From positions 1,488,001-1,552,000 of the forward strand of contig CP021229.1 in the NCBI GenBank assembly GCA_003999685.1: a stretch of DNA of 64,000 bases. The letters are read 5' to 3'. Position numbers and translations under genes: made by a program. This stretch comes from Taiwanofungus camphoratus. Lineage: Eukaryota; Basidiomycota; Agaricomycetes; Polyporales; Taiwanofungaceae. This document shows, piece by piece, positions 1 through 10,171 of the stretch (positions within the stretch are counted from its first letter, which is position 1; each line of letters begins with the position of its first letter). The notes below the pieces were generated by a model that saw only the letters and a program-made list of their open reading frames with translations, searched no databases and was not told the origin of the DNA.

Positions 1-220
1 ACTTCGCGTCTAGCATTTGAAACCTCGTAGCACCTCGTGTGACTTCGCAAGACTTCGTAGGGTGTTAGAAGGGTTTAGGAAGGAGAGGGGGCGTTAGGAA
101 TATTATAGGAACCTATCCCTCCTGTTGTAGGCTGTAGGAGAGTCTTAGAGTGGTCGGTTGGGGGATTAGAAAGCTCCTAATAATCGCGATTCGGGGCCCA
201 GGAGGCTACGGGACTCATCA
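1..220 (-). mobile_element. LTR-like unit A, copy A1 (5' part)
   Basis: This is the 5' end of repeat unit A read on the minus strand. Its end (CTCATCA on the plus strand, so TGATGAG on the minus) lies at 220. The rest is outside the window. It abuts the inside of another A copy (221-1340), so A1 appears inserted into A2. The bases just right of the junction are ACGT. No coding capacity was seen. It is an old LTR-type relic. Confidence 0.75.
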
Positions 221-1340
221 ACGTAGGGATGACGCAACGTGAGCCTAAGGGTATAACTAAGGCGGAGGCCCACCGGATAGGTGTTATGAGGTGTGCTGAA
301 GAGTGCAAAGTCACGGTGACCTTGTGGATTGTAGTGCGTAGTTCAGGAAGCATAGACATGGTTCGTAGATATCTTGCGAGCGTAGACGTAGTTCAAAGGT
401 ACTAAAATGGAGCTGGGGTGGAGACTTAGGGGCCTTAGGACCGTTCCTAAGGTTGTACTCGTGGCACTTTCCTGAGATCGGAGCTACAGGGAAACTGGTA
501 TTCCAAAGGGAGAAGTGTGCACTGAGGGGTCTCTCTTGTACATAGTAAACTACCTCTGACTAAATAGGGGAGCGTGAGGTGAACTATTCTTGCACGAAGT
601 GATCCTTGCACTTCCGAAATGTGTACTACAGCGCATGGGCTCCGAAGTGAACACAAGGAGGATAGGAACTAAATAGGAACAGAAACAGGGGAACTACGTA
701 TGGTAGAAAGGTGACCAAGTTCATTCACGAGGGCAGGATGACTATCCGAGAGCAGCCATGCGCCGTGATCAACTATCTTAGTGGGCTAAGAGTGTACGAA
801 GTTCTTAGCAGCGGAACTTGGCCTAATCGGGGTAGGAGGTGTCCTAACTGGGTGGAGGATCATATGGATACGCCATAGAAGGACCTTATGGCATAGGATC
901 GAGACCCATGGGGTGCGCAAGGCTTCCTAAGTCCAGCTTCCGGAACTTTGGACCGTTTCGGAGCCTATTAGAGGTAGCTGCAATCACAAGAGCTAGGAGA
1001 GACTTAGCTAAGACTTCTTAGCTAAGCCCGGGATGAGTGACATAGTAGCTAGGACCTAGATCCAATAGAACAGTATGGGAGGGCTGGCAGTGTCCGATAG
1101 TGGACTTAACAGGAGGTAGGGACTTCATGGCTAGCATTTGAAACCTCGTAGCACCTCGTGTGACTTCGCAGGACTTCGTAGGGTGTTAGAAGGGTTTAGG
1201 AATCAAAGGAGGTGTTAGGAATATTATAGGAGCCTATCCCACCTGTCATAGGCTGTAGAAGAGTCTTAGGATGGTCGGTTGGGGGATTAGAAAGCTCCTA
1301 AAATCGCAATTCGGGGCCCAGGAGGCTACGGGACTCATCA
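221..1340 (-). mobile_element. LTR-like unit A, copy A2 (5' two thirds)
   Basis: This is a minus-strand copy of unit A covering its first ~1.1 kb, ending at CTCATCA (1340). The distance from its 5' end to the A1 junction matches the same interval in the best-preserved A copy (15816-17424). It is interrupted by A1 at 220/221. Compared with the copy at 15816 many CG dinucleotides have become CA or TG, so it is older. No gene was seen in it. Confidence 0.75.
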
Positions 1341-1631
1341 ATGGTTGGCCTGTCAGTCAGTCTGGGTGAGTAATATGTGGAAAGGATGTCACGCATCCAT
1401 GGTGTGATGAACAAAGAAAAAGAAAAAATGATTAAGTCCCTAGTCCTACTCATTGGTAACAGAGTATGACTGAACCAACTATAGTGGCATAGTATCCTAA
1501 GGCACAAAGATTGGATAAAGTATCTACTGAGACCACATTAGCACCCTATGGATGCTTCATGTCGCTTAGAAGTAGAAGATGCTGTCTTTGGTGCCAGAAG
1601 TTTGCAAATTGGCTCAAACTTCTGTTACTGC
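1341..1631. other. Unassigned spacer between A copies
   Basis: About 290 bp separate two oppositely oriented A copies. I see no similarity to the surrounding repeats and no convincing coding sequence. The short open frames that cross it lack recognisable motifs. Confidence 0.5.
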
Positions 1632-4426
1632 TGATGAGTCCTGTAGTCTCCTGGGCTCCGAATCACGATTTTAAGAGCTTTCTAATCCCCTCACAGACCA
1701 TCCTATGACCCTTCTACAGCCTATGACAGGTGGGATAGGTTTCTATGATGTTTCTAACACCTCCTTTGTCTCCTAAACCCTTCTAACACCCTATGAAGTC
1801 CTGCAAAGTCACACGAGGTGCTACAAAGCTTCAAACGCTAGCCATGAAGTCTCTAACTCCTGCTAAGTCCACTATCAGACACTGCTGGTGGTACGCACTA
1901 TAACACTCCAACTCCAACTGGGTACAACCTAAGAGAAGCTGGAAGGCTATAGTACTTAGTTAGTGTGCTAGGGGAGAGTCAGTGGCAAAGGGTTCCTGAT
2001 CTCAAATGGGTCGAGAGACGTCTATGAAGGTCTTTGATGACCTACAATGTGTGTCGTGACTGCTCAATGTAGCTTTGATGGGCTACTATGCAGTACTGTA
2101 CTAAGGGGAGGCTAAACAGGAGGACTTAGCTGATACACAGCCCTTCAATTACTGTAGAAGGTGGACTGGGGTTAGAGATGAGATGTTAACGCAACCCTTA
2201 AATGTGACTCGAAGATGGACGTAAGACTGAGCACAACCCTTCGACGGATGTTGAAGACGGACAAGATGCAATCCTTCAAGATACTGTAGAAGGTGGATTG
2301 TAGATGCAACTCTTCGAATGTAATTGAAGATGGAAAGATGCTGTAGAACGCGGTAGGAGACTGTATCAAAGGTGCTCTTCTTGAGCCCTGCAGAATGGGG
2401 GAAAACTTCTCTGTTGGTCCGAGACGTTGTACATCACGTTTATACTACTTTACTATAATGTAAGGCGCATCAGGAGTGGTGTAGTATAAGTGGCATCCTA
2501 ACTACTTGCATACTACAGAGTAGCTCGTAGAGGGAGTGGTTACTATACTGACATCACTAGAAAGGCTGAGATAAAGGAATGTACATAGACTAAGATGAAA
2601 CCTGTGGCCGTAGCATTATCGAGCGCATCAAGTGGTGCATCGAAGCTGATTGAGTGATATCGGGGTGGCATGACCAGTCACGTGTGAGGACCTTGAGTGG
2701 CAACTGCATATGGCGTATTGTGCGTAGAGGGAACGGTGCACTGGAATGTCGGACCAGAACTGGCAGAGTGGCTGTGGCGTAATTCAAAGCTATCGGAGAG
2801 TCCTGTAGTGGCTTTTTGGGCTATATTGGACATGTTGAGTGGTGTCGAAGTCCTGACTAAGGTCCTAGGGTCGAGTGAGGGTGCTCCACAGGGCCTAGAA
2901 GGGCCTGGCACCTATCACCGGCCCTCCCATATTGTTCTATTGGGTCCAGCCCCAGCTACTACGTCACTCATCCTGGGTTTAGCTAAGAAGGCTTAGCTAA
3001 GTCTCTCCAATCTCTTGTGACTGCAGGCACCTCTGATAGGCTCTGGAACGGTCCAAAGTTCTGAAGGCTGGACTTAGAAAGCCTTGCGCACCCCTTGGGT
3101 CTTGATCCTATGTCGTAAGGTCCTTCTATGGCGCATCTATATGATCCTCTACCCATTTAGGGCATCTCCTACCTCGATTAGGACAAGTCCCACTGCTAGA
3201 AACTTTGTACGCTCTTAGCCCACTAAGACAGTTGATCACGGTGCATGGCCGCTCTCGGATAGTCATCCCGCCCTTATAGATGAACTTGGTCACCTTTCTA
3301 CTGTACGTAGTTCCCCTGTTTCAGTTCCTATTTAGTTCCTATCCTCCTTATGTTCACTTTGGAGCCCATGCGCTTTAGTACACATTTTGGACTTGTAAGG
3401 ATCACTTCATGCCAGAATAGTTCACCTCACTCTCTCCTATTTAGTCAGAGGTAGTTTACCATGTACCAGAGAGACCCCTCAGTGCATGCTTCTCCCTTTG
3501 GAATACAAGTTCCCCTGTAGCTCCGATCTCAAAGAGTGCCATGAGTGCAACCTTAGGAATGGTCCTAAGCCTCTAAAGTTTTCACCCTAGCTCTGTTTCA
3601 GTATATCTAAACTATGTCTATGCTCATGATATATCTATGAACTACGCCTATGCCTTTCGAACTACACACTATGATCCACAAAGTTGACATGACTTCACAC
3701 TCTTCAGTACAACCTATAGCACCTATCTGGTGGGCCTCCACCTTAGTTATACCCAAAGGCTCACATTGCATCATCCCTACATCCCCCAATAGCACTACGA
3801 CTCTCCTATAGCCTTCATTGCAGGTCATAGTACATCCTCCTACGTCCTCGAACTTCCCAACCTACGCCCCAAAGCCAACAGACATTTTAGAACTTCCCGT
3901 GACCTCGTTCTCTCATCCTTACCCCAAGTATTGACTCCCCGAACCATCCAACCTCTTCTATAGGTCTCCTACGCTAGTCAAATCTCGCACACCTCGCTCT
4001 AACAAACTTCGAAGCATTACGCCCTTTAGCTAACTTTAGTTAAGGACTTCGAAGCAGTCTCGTACCCTTTGCCAATTAGTTGAACCCATATTCCCTTGAC
4101 CCATCGCTCCCTAACCCTACGCAGCCTATGAAGTCAGATAGCACGCTTTAGCTAAAAACTTCGAAGGCCTTTGCAGAACTTTGAAGGACTTTGCACACTT
4201 CGAAGGGCCTCACAAGGTCTTAGGGATCGCCTAGCACCTAGGAACAAGATCCTGTTGCACTTCCTGTTGCACAGGACCCTTGGCCCCTTACTCCCTCACT
4301 TACAAAAACAAGACATATAGGTCTCCCGGTATCATACAGGTTGTGGCTCCCCTTCTCACATCCCCACTACTTCTTAGCCACGTTTCAGAGCACTCCCTAG
4401 ATACCAGGGTCCCTTAGGTTGTATCA
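1632..4426 (+). mobile_element. LTR-like unit A, copy A3, split by a C solo LTR
   Basis: A plus-strand copy of A starts with TGATGAG at 1632 and ends with GTATCA at 4426. It is interrupted by an inverted C-type solo LTR at 1889-2917. Removing that insertion and one 4-bp duplication restores continuity with the other A copies (CACTG followed by CCGGCCCTCCCAT). A is probably a long LTR: it has TG...CA ends (TGAT...ATCA) and no protein-coding potential. No clear target duplication flanks A3 itself. Confidence 0.75.
1889..2917 (-). mobile_element. Solo LTR of the C family (same family as the Ty3 element at 18450-28786)
   Basis: This 1029-bp minus-strand unit matches the ~980-bp LTRs at 18450-19429 and 27806-28786. 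It begins TGATAGGTGCC on the minus strand and shares the series of short hairpins. It interrupts unit A. The flanks are CTGG (1885-1888) and CCGG (2918-2921), a 4-bp target duplication with one CpG-type change. It contains both segments that are each missing from one of the two LTRs of the full element, so it is closer to the ancestral length. There is no internal coding region, as expected after LTR-LTR recombination. Confidence 0.8.
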
Positions 4427-5119
4427 CCATGGGTTACTTACATCTCAATTTCTCCTCTGCATCCACAAAGCGCCTAAGGGAAGACATCCAATGGGCTCAT
4501 ACAGATGCCTAATTTCACTGAACCTTGAAGTACATGTATTTTCACATCTTTTAAACTCAAGATCCTTACCCTGAGCCAGTATATGGTCCTGACACCACCA
4601 TTGTCTCTGGCAAAGATAAATAGATGGTGGTTGAGAGTGTGACACAGATGCCAATTATAAATTTCAGCAAGGTCAATGATCCATCAAGCGGAGGTGAGCA
4701 GAAGATAGTGCTCAAGTGAGCTTGAGTCAGAGGTGGAGAAGGAAGTGTGCAGTGAGCAAACATTATGGACTAGTTGATCTACCATGGCATTCATGGTGGA
4801 TAACTATATATACCTAAACACCTGAATGGACAGTGTCAGAATCGGATGCCTTGACAGGAGTGTATCATTGCCTTATTGCTAGAAGAGATAGGTCGTGGCT
4901 AATGTGAGCATACACTTGTGCCTCAGAATTCTGAGGTGAGAAGGAACCAGGCTGTGCCATTATGATGGCCCACTGGTGTCCATTCAGCTATCTGCAAGAT
5001 CAGCCAAAAAGCATAGATAATACTTCTCAGTGTGCAAGTGCTACAGAATCAAGAAAGACTGCAGGCAGAAACATGAACCAACTCCTGTCGAAGCTGTAAA
5101 CATCTGATATGATCTTGTG
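4427..5119. other. Gene-free stretch, unidentified
   Basis: Between A3 and scrambled A pieces lie ~690 bp without a recognisable gene. The minus strand has a TATATATA-like run near 4806 followed by a short open frame starting MNAMVDQLVHNV, and several splice-like signals. I could not match this to any family. It may be another eroded captured gene fragment or an unknown repeat. Confidence 0.4.
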
Positions 5120-5355
5120 ATCTTGTTCCTAGATGCTAGACGATCCCTAAGACTTTGCGAGGCCCTCCGAAGTGTGCAAAGTCCTTAAGACATACAGGTT
5201 GTGGCTCCTCTCCTCACATCCCCACAGTTCCCCTACTACTTTTTAGCCACATCACAGAGCACTTCCTAGGTACCAGGATCCCCTAGGTCGTATCAGCATC
5301 AGACCTACTCCCTAGGTTCATCCCTTCATTCAGGACTCCCTAGATCGTATCATCG
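5120..5355. repeat. Scrambled ends of units A and B
   Basis: Three short repeat pieces lie side by side: an A segment on the minus strand (about 5123-5188), the A 3' terminus on the plus strand (about 5190-5295, ending GTATCA) and the B 3' terminus on the plus strand (about 5296-5355, ending CGTATCA). The order and orientations are not those of any intact copy, so local rearrangement has occurred. Confidence 0.6.
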
Positions 5356-5730
5356 GTTCAGCTGTAGCTGAATAGTATGTCCTCAGTATAGATATCACAT
5401 CATGTGCCAAGTCAAGCATAACTTGTTCATACCCAACCAGAATGTGTTCCACATTGACTTTGTTGATGAGATGTGCCACAGTGGTGGCTGAGTTACGTGA
5501 AGATATGGGGAATGCTACGTGGTTTGCATGCATGATACTCATCATTGTTATAAAGTACAGAATTGCATCTGTCGAGTAGGTTAGCTATTGATGAAGGTAC
5601 AAATTGGAATGTCTGAATACCTGAGGGTGCAAGAATTGCTACCACCAAAGTCTCATCCATACCAATCTTCCACTTCATATGATCTCTGATCAATTTGCAA
5701 CCTGTATAGACAGCCTGCACAGCTTCTGGC
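5356..5730 (-). pseudogene. Captured fragment of an adenylate-forming (AMP-binding / NRPS-like) enzyme gene
   Basis: On the minus strand two open segments are separated by what reads as an intact intron (GTATTC...CGACAG, about 5561-5612). Spliced, they read through VVAILAPSD, then AFPISSRNSATTVAHLI, then NVEHILVG. This resembles the early part of fungal adenylate-forming and NRPS-like proteins, where a phrase like VVAILAPSDTITYF is followed by AFPISPRNSPAAVAHLL. Only ~100 residues remain. There is no start codon, no AMP-binding core and no C-terminus. It is bounded by B repeat pieces on both sides. The intron shows DNA-level capture rather than a retrocopy. The family call comes from recalled motifs. 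Confidence 0.65.
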
Positions 5731-6351
5731 GAAACTACCCAGACCACAGTCAGGGTCCTAAAAGTCTAGTGTGTGCAAAGGAGTAAGGGGCCAATGAGTC
5801 CTGCACAACAGGATCTTATGCTGAGGTGTGGACAGTCTCAGGGAGGTAGGAACGTGGTCTTCTAATCCAATGGCAGCAGGCTGGTAGGATGCCAGCCAGG
5901 TGCAAAGGAGTTGAAGGAAACTGAAGGTGAACTGATGGTAAACTGAGAACTGAAGGATAAACCAAAAACTGATGTAATTGGGAGAGGAGGTGCTGCTGAG
6001 GGATGCTAGCATAGAAATGGAGTGTAGAACTGGCATAGGCGATGGCTGATGGACTGAACTGTACGCAACACATGCCTATGGGGTATAATGAGGGTGGAGG
6101 CACACCGGATGAGGAGGAGGAGGGGGGCTGGTTACTCAGACTGAAGTTACTCCAACTTCAGAAACGTAGGATGTAGAGGACGTAGAACGGCTGTGATATA
6201 CGATATAATATGACTGCTGGATGACAATATGTGTAGATACTATGGAGGAGAACCTTGTCAGACTGTTGAGAAGCCTTTAGAGCAGGGGAAGCCCAAATCT
6301 GAACTCTGGGGGACAAGTCTGTAGATTTTTTAGAACAAAACAGGAGCGTGT
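5731..6351 (-). mobile_element. LTR-like unit B, 3' half, inverted
   Basis: This is the reverse complement of the right half of the B unit seen complete at 30360-31701. It includes the segment with ACACACTAGACTTTTAGG and the stretch ending next to GGGAGCGCG. It stops exactly where A4 begins at 6352. The left half of the same kind of B unit lies at 17829-18410 in the opposite orientation. The two halves look like one B unit split by an A insertion and then separated by an inversion. Confidence 0.7.
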
Positions 6352-8093
6352 TGATGAGTCCTGTAGCCTCCTGGGCCCCGAATCATGATTTTAGGAGCTC
6401 TCTAATCCCCTAACAGACCATCCTATGACTCTTCTACAGCCTACAACAGGTGGAATAGGTTCCTATAATGTTCCTAACACCCCCTTTGCTTTCTAAACCC
6501 TTCTAACACCCTACGAAGTCCTGTGAAGTTGCACGAGGTGCTACGAGGTTTCAAACGCTAGCCACAAAGTCCCTAACTCCTGCTAAGTCCACTATCGGAC
6601 ACTGCGGGCCCTCTCATATTGTTCTATTGGATCTAGGCCCCAGCTACTATGTCACTGATCCTGGGTTTAGCTAAGAAGCACTAGCTAAGTCTCTCCTAGC
6701 TCTTGTGATTGCAGCCACCCCCGATAGGCTTTGAAACGGTCCGAAGTTCTGAAGGCTGGACTCAGGAAGCCTTGCACACCCCCTGGGTCTTGATCCTATG
6801 CCATAAGGTCCTTCTATGGCACATCCATATGATCCTCCATCCATTTAGGACACCTCCTACCCTGATTAGGCCAAGTCCCGCTGCTAGAAACTTTGTACAC
6901 TCTTAGCCCACTAGGACAGTTGATCATGGTGCATGGCTGCTCTTGGATAGTCATCCCACCCTTATGGATGGACTTGGTCACCTTTCTACCATACGTAGTT
7001 CCCCTGTTTCAGTTCCTATTTAGTTCCTACCCTCCTCGTGTTCACTTTGGAGCCCATGCACTTTAGTACACATTTCAGACTTGTAAGGATCACTTCACAC
7101 CAGAATAGTTCACCTCACTCTCTTCTATTTAGTCAGAGGTAGTTTACTATGTACCAGAGAGACCCCTCAGTGCATGCTTCTCCCTTTGGAATACAAGTTC
7201 CCCTGTAGCTCTGATCTCAGAGAAGTGCCATAAGTACAACCTTAGGAACGGTCCTAAGCCCCTAAGTCTCCACCCCAGCTCCACTTCAGTATCTTTGAAC
7301 TACGTCTACGCTCACAATATATCTACAAACTACGTCTACACTCCTCGAACTACGCACTACGATCCATGAAGCCACTATGACTTCGCACTCTTCAGCACAT
7401 CTTATAGCACCTATCCGGTGGGCCTCCACCTTAGTTATACCCAAAGGCTCACGTTGCATCATCCCTATGTCCTACGAATAGCACTACGACTCTCCTATAG
7501 CCTTCATTTTAGGTTCTAGTACATCCCCCTATGCCCTCGAACTCCCTGACCTACGCCTCAAAGTCAACAGACACTTCAGAACTTCCAGCAACCTCATTCT
7601 CCTGTCCCTATTCCAAGTATTAGCTCCCTGAACCATCCAACCTCCTCTACAGGTCTCCTACGCTAGCCAAATCTCGCACACCTCGCTCTAACAAGCTTTG
7701 AAACACTACGCCCTTTAGCTAACTCTAGTTAAAGACTTCGCAGCAGTCTCGTACCCTTTGCCGATTAGTTGAAGCTATATTCTATTGGCTTATTGCTCCC
7801 TAACTCCACACAGCCTACGAAGTCAGCTCGTATGCTTTAGCTAAAACTTCAAAGGACTTCGCACACTTCAGAAGGCCTTGCAAGGCCTTAGAGATCGTTT
7901 AGCATCTAGGAACAAGATCCTGTCGCACAGGACCCTTGGCCCCTTACTCCCTCATTTACAAAAACAAGACATACAGGTTTCCCGGTATCATACAGGTTGT
8001 AGCTCCTCCCCTCACATCCCCATAGTTCACACACTACCTCCTAGTCACATTACGAAGCACTCCCTAGGTACCAGGGTCCCCTAGGTTGTATTA
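6352..8093 (+). mobile_element. LTR-like unit A, copy A4 (near full length)
   Basis: A plus-strand copy of A, 1742 bp, runs from TGATGAG (6352) to GTATTA (8093). It carries ~130 bp that are missing from the younger copy at 15816-17424. Many CG sites are decayed. It follows the inverted B half directly, and the junction bases GTGT can be read as a decayed GCGT duplication. No gene was seen in it. Confidence 0.75.
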
Positions 8094-8129
8094 ACGCCAC
8101 CCAAGAATCCCAGTCAAATGCGTCAAAAC

Positions 8130-8620
8130 TGATACAATTTCTATTTCTTGTCATTACCACGGTCATTGCTTACACATGGACTATTACTGTACAGGCCCTG
8201 GATCGGCCCCGCTTACGCATAGGACTCTGACTCATATCCGGGCCGCTTACCAGATTCCTCATCACTCATACATATTGCTAATACGCCCGGATCGTACCAC
8301 TTCCTATTTATCTATAGTCGTACCACATTACGGACCTCCTGCCCTAGAGTAGTTCTTGGTCCATGCTCATGATTGGTATTTGTATATATAGCATGTACTT
8401 AGCTTAGCTCAGACCTTAAGTCTGATCTTGTTACCATTAGTCTTGTTACTATCATATTTGTGTCTTGTATCCTCTCGCTCACATCTGAGTGATACTCGCT
8501 CGAGTCTACGGACTTCACGACACTCGGTCTATATCGACCATAAGACCTCGCCACCTTCTATCGTGGTCAGGCCCTCACGTGTGAGGCAACGTCTAGGATC
8601 CGAGATACCAATTTGTATCA
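8130..8620 (+). mobile_element. 5' LTR of the chromovirus
   Basis: The 491-bp LTR begins TGATACAA and ends TTGTATCA, a perfect 8-bp terminal inverted repeat with TG...CA ends. A TATATATA box lies at 8383-8390. The start of the R region is expected ~25-35 bp downstream of that box. Confidence 0.95.
8383..8390 (+). promoter_or_regulatory. TATA box in the 5' LTR
   Basis: TATATATA sits 28-35 bp upstream of the 12-base segment at 8418-8429 that is complementary to the primer-binding site. This spacing fits a transcript start at or just before that segment. Confidence 0.6.
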
Positions 8621-8621
8621 A

Positions 8622-8633
8622 AAGATCAGACTT
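8622..8633 (+). other. Primer-binding site, self-priming type
   Basis: AAGATCAGACTT begins one base after the 5' LTR. It is the exact reverse complement of AAGTCTGATCTT at 8418-8429 inside the LTR, close to the expected transcript start. No tRNA-type TGG start is present. In the Tf1/sushi lineage the 5' end of the RNA folds back to prime reverse transcription, and this layout fits that mechanism. Confidence 0.75.
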
Positions 8634-8767
8634 CCGCTAAGCCGCCCCTAGTACCATCTAGCGGGCATACATCCATTACCACGTCTTACCTCAGGACCAT
8701 CGATCCTGACTATTGGGGGTTACCTACACGAGGAGAGGAACCACTTCTCTACGACATCGAACAACGA

Positions 8768-10099
8768 GTGTTCGTAGATGCGAACCGGAACCCGATCTAT
8801 CCAAGTTCACCGCTTACCTGGATTAGAACAACATCCAGACGACCGATCCAGCAAGCACAGGCCAACCTCGCTGCATACTTTCAGCGAAACCCTGTCGGCG
8901 AAGGGAGAGACATCTCCATTCTATTCACAGGAGGGTCACAAGAAACCACACCCATCGAACCAACCACCGAGGACTCGTTCACCGCCTCCACTTCCCGAAC
9001 CCCCACTCCCACTCCATCCTCCCCCACATCCACTCCTATAATATCCGCACCAACACCTCGACGAGTCACAATGGCCACAATTGGGAACATGACCCAGCAG
9101 CAGCTGGAGGCACTCATCGCTCGCCTCAGCACCCAGCAACAAGGGGCTCGAGCCCTCAAGCTCGACATTCCTGCACTGGACCCATTCACCGGGCAAGGAG
9201 AAGATCTGGACCAATTTGTCCAGCGGGTGGAACATTACTTCACCGCCATGAACAACACCAACCTCAGCGATGACGCAAAGATCGCATTCGCGGTCGCCCT
9301 CATGAAGGGAGGGCAGGACGCCCGCATATGGCGCGACACGTTCTACGAACGAGCAGCGGGGGGCCAGGCGCCCTACAGGACATGGGATATATTCAAAGCA
9401 TCCCTCAAGTTGGCATTCCCGGAACACGAGGGAGTACAGCGAGCCCATCAGGTGCTCATGGAGTTACCAGCCAAGCAGCTGAACAAGAAAACGAGGGCCA
9501 CTACTAAAATGTATGTGGAAAGGTTCCGACTCTTGGCCGAAAAGGCGAAGTTGAAGGACACGACCATCGATGCGAATGGAAACCGCACCGAGAACGATTA
9601 CCCTACCCTTAGGGCGATATTCATCAAAGGGCTAGACCGCCAAATCTACGCCACATTAGCCGGAAGGGCCACATCTGAAAGGCCAGACACCATGGAAAAA
9701 TGGTACAGGGACGTCCTATCCTTGGACGCAATCTATAGGGGGATCGACCAGATCTCCAACGTCACCACTACGGTCGATTATGGCGAACCCATGGACGTGG
9801 ACGCAATCGCCACCCGCCCGACCCGCACTCCTCCATCCTCCTCTAACAAGAAGCAATGGACGGATGGTTGCTCCTTGAACGAAAGCGAAAGGAAATACCA
9901 CCGCGACAACAACCTATGCTTCTATTGCCACAATAGGGGACACTCGGCATGAGACTGTCGCAAGAAGGCGGCAGCAAGGACGAAGAACGCGCCCAAGGCG
10001 CAGGACTCGCGCCCCACGGACTACCGCTCTTACATCAAGAGCCTATCCGCGGATGAGAAAAGAGAGGTCATGGAAGAATTGGCCACAGAGGATTTTTAA
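8768..10099 (+). mobile_element. Gag region of the chromovirus
   Basis: The open region encodes a Pro/Ser/Thr-rich N-terminus, then a retrotransposon Gag (capsid) core with the phrase IPALDPFTGQGEDLDQFVQR, and then a CCHC zinc knuckle starting CFYCHNRGH near 9918. A basic tail follows. This is the order expected for Ty3/Gypsy Gag: capsid assembly followed by RNA binding by the knuckle. It is part of the broken element. Confidence 0.85.
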
Positions 10100-10171
10100 A
10101 GGGGCAGGGTGAGTCGACGCAACCACTGCCCATTTCAGTTTCACTGTCCCGTGTTGTACTAGTAGTCCGGA

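Noticed and set aside
8428-8640. A 70-residue frame inside the 5' LTR, repeated in the 3' LTR
   Set aside because: It lies in LTR promoter and R/U5 sequence, its repetition is explained by LTR identity, and it has no motif.
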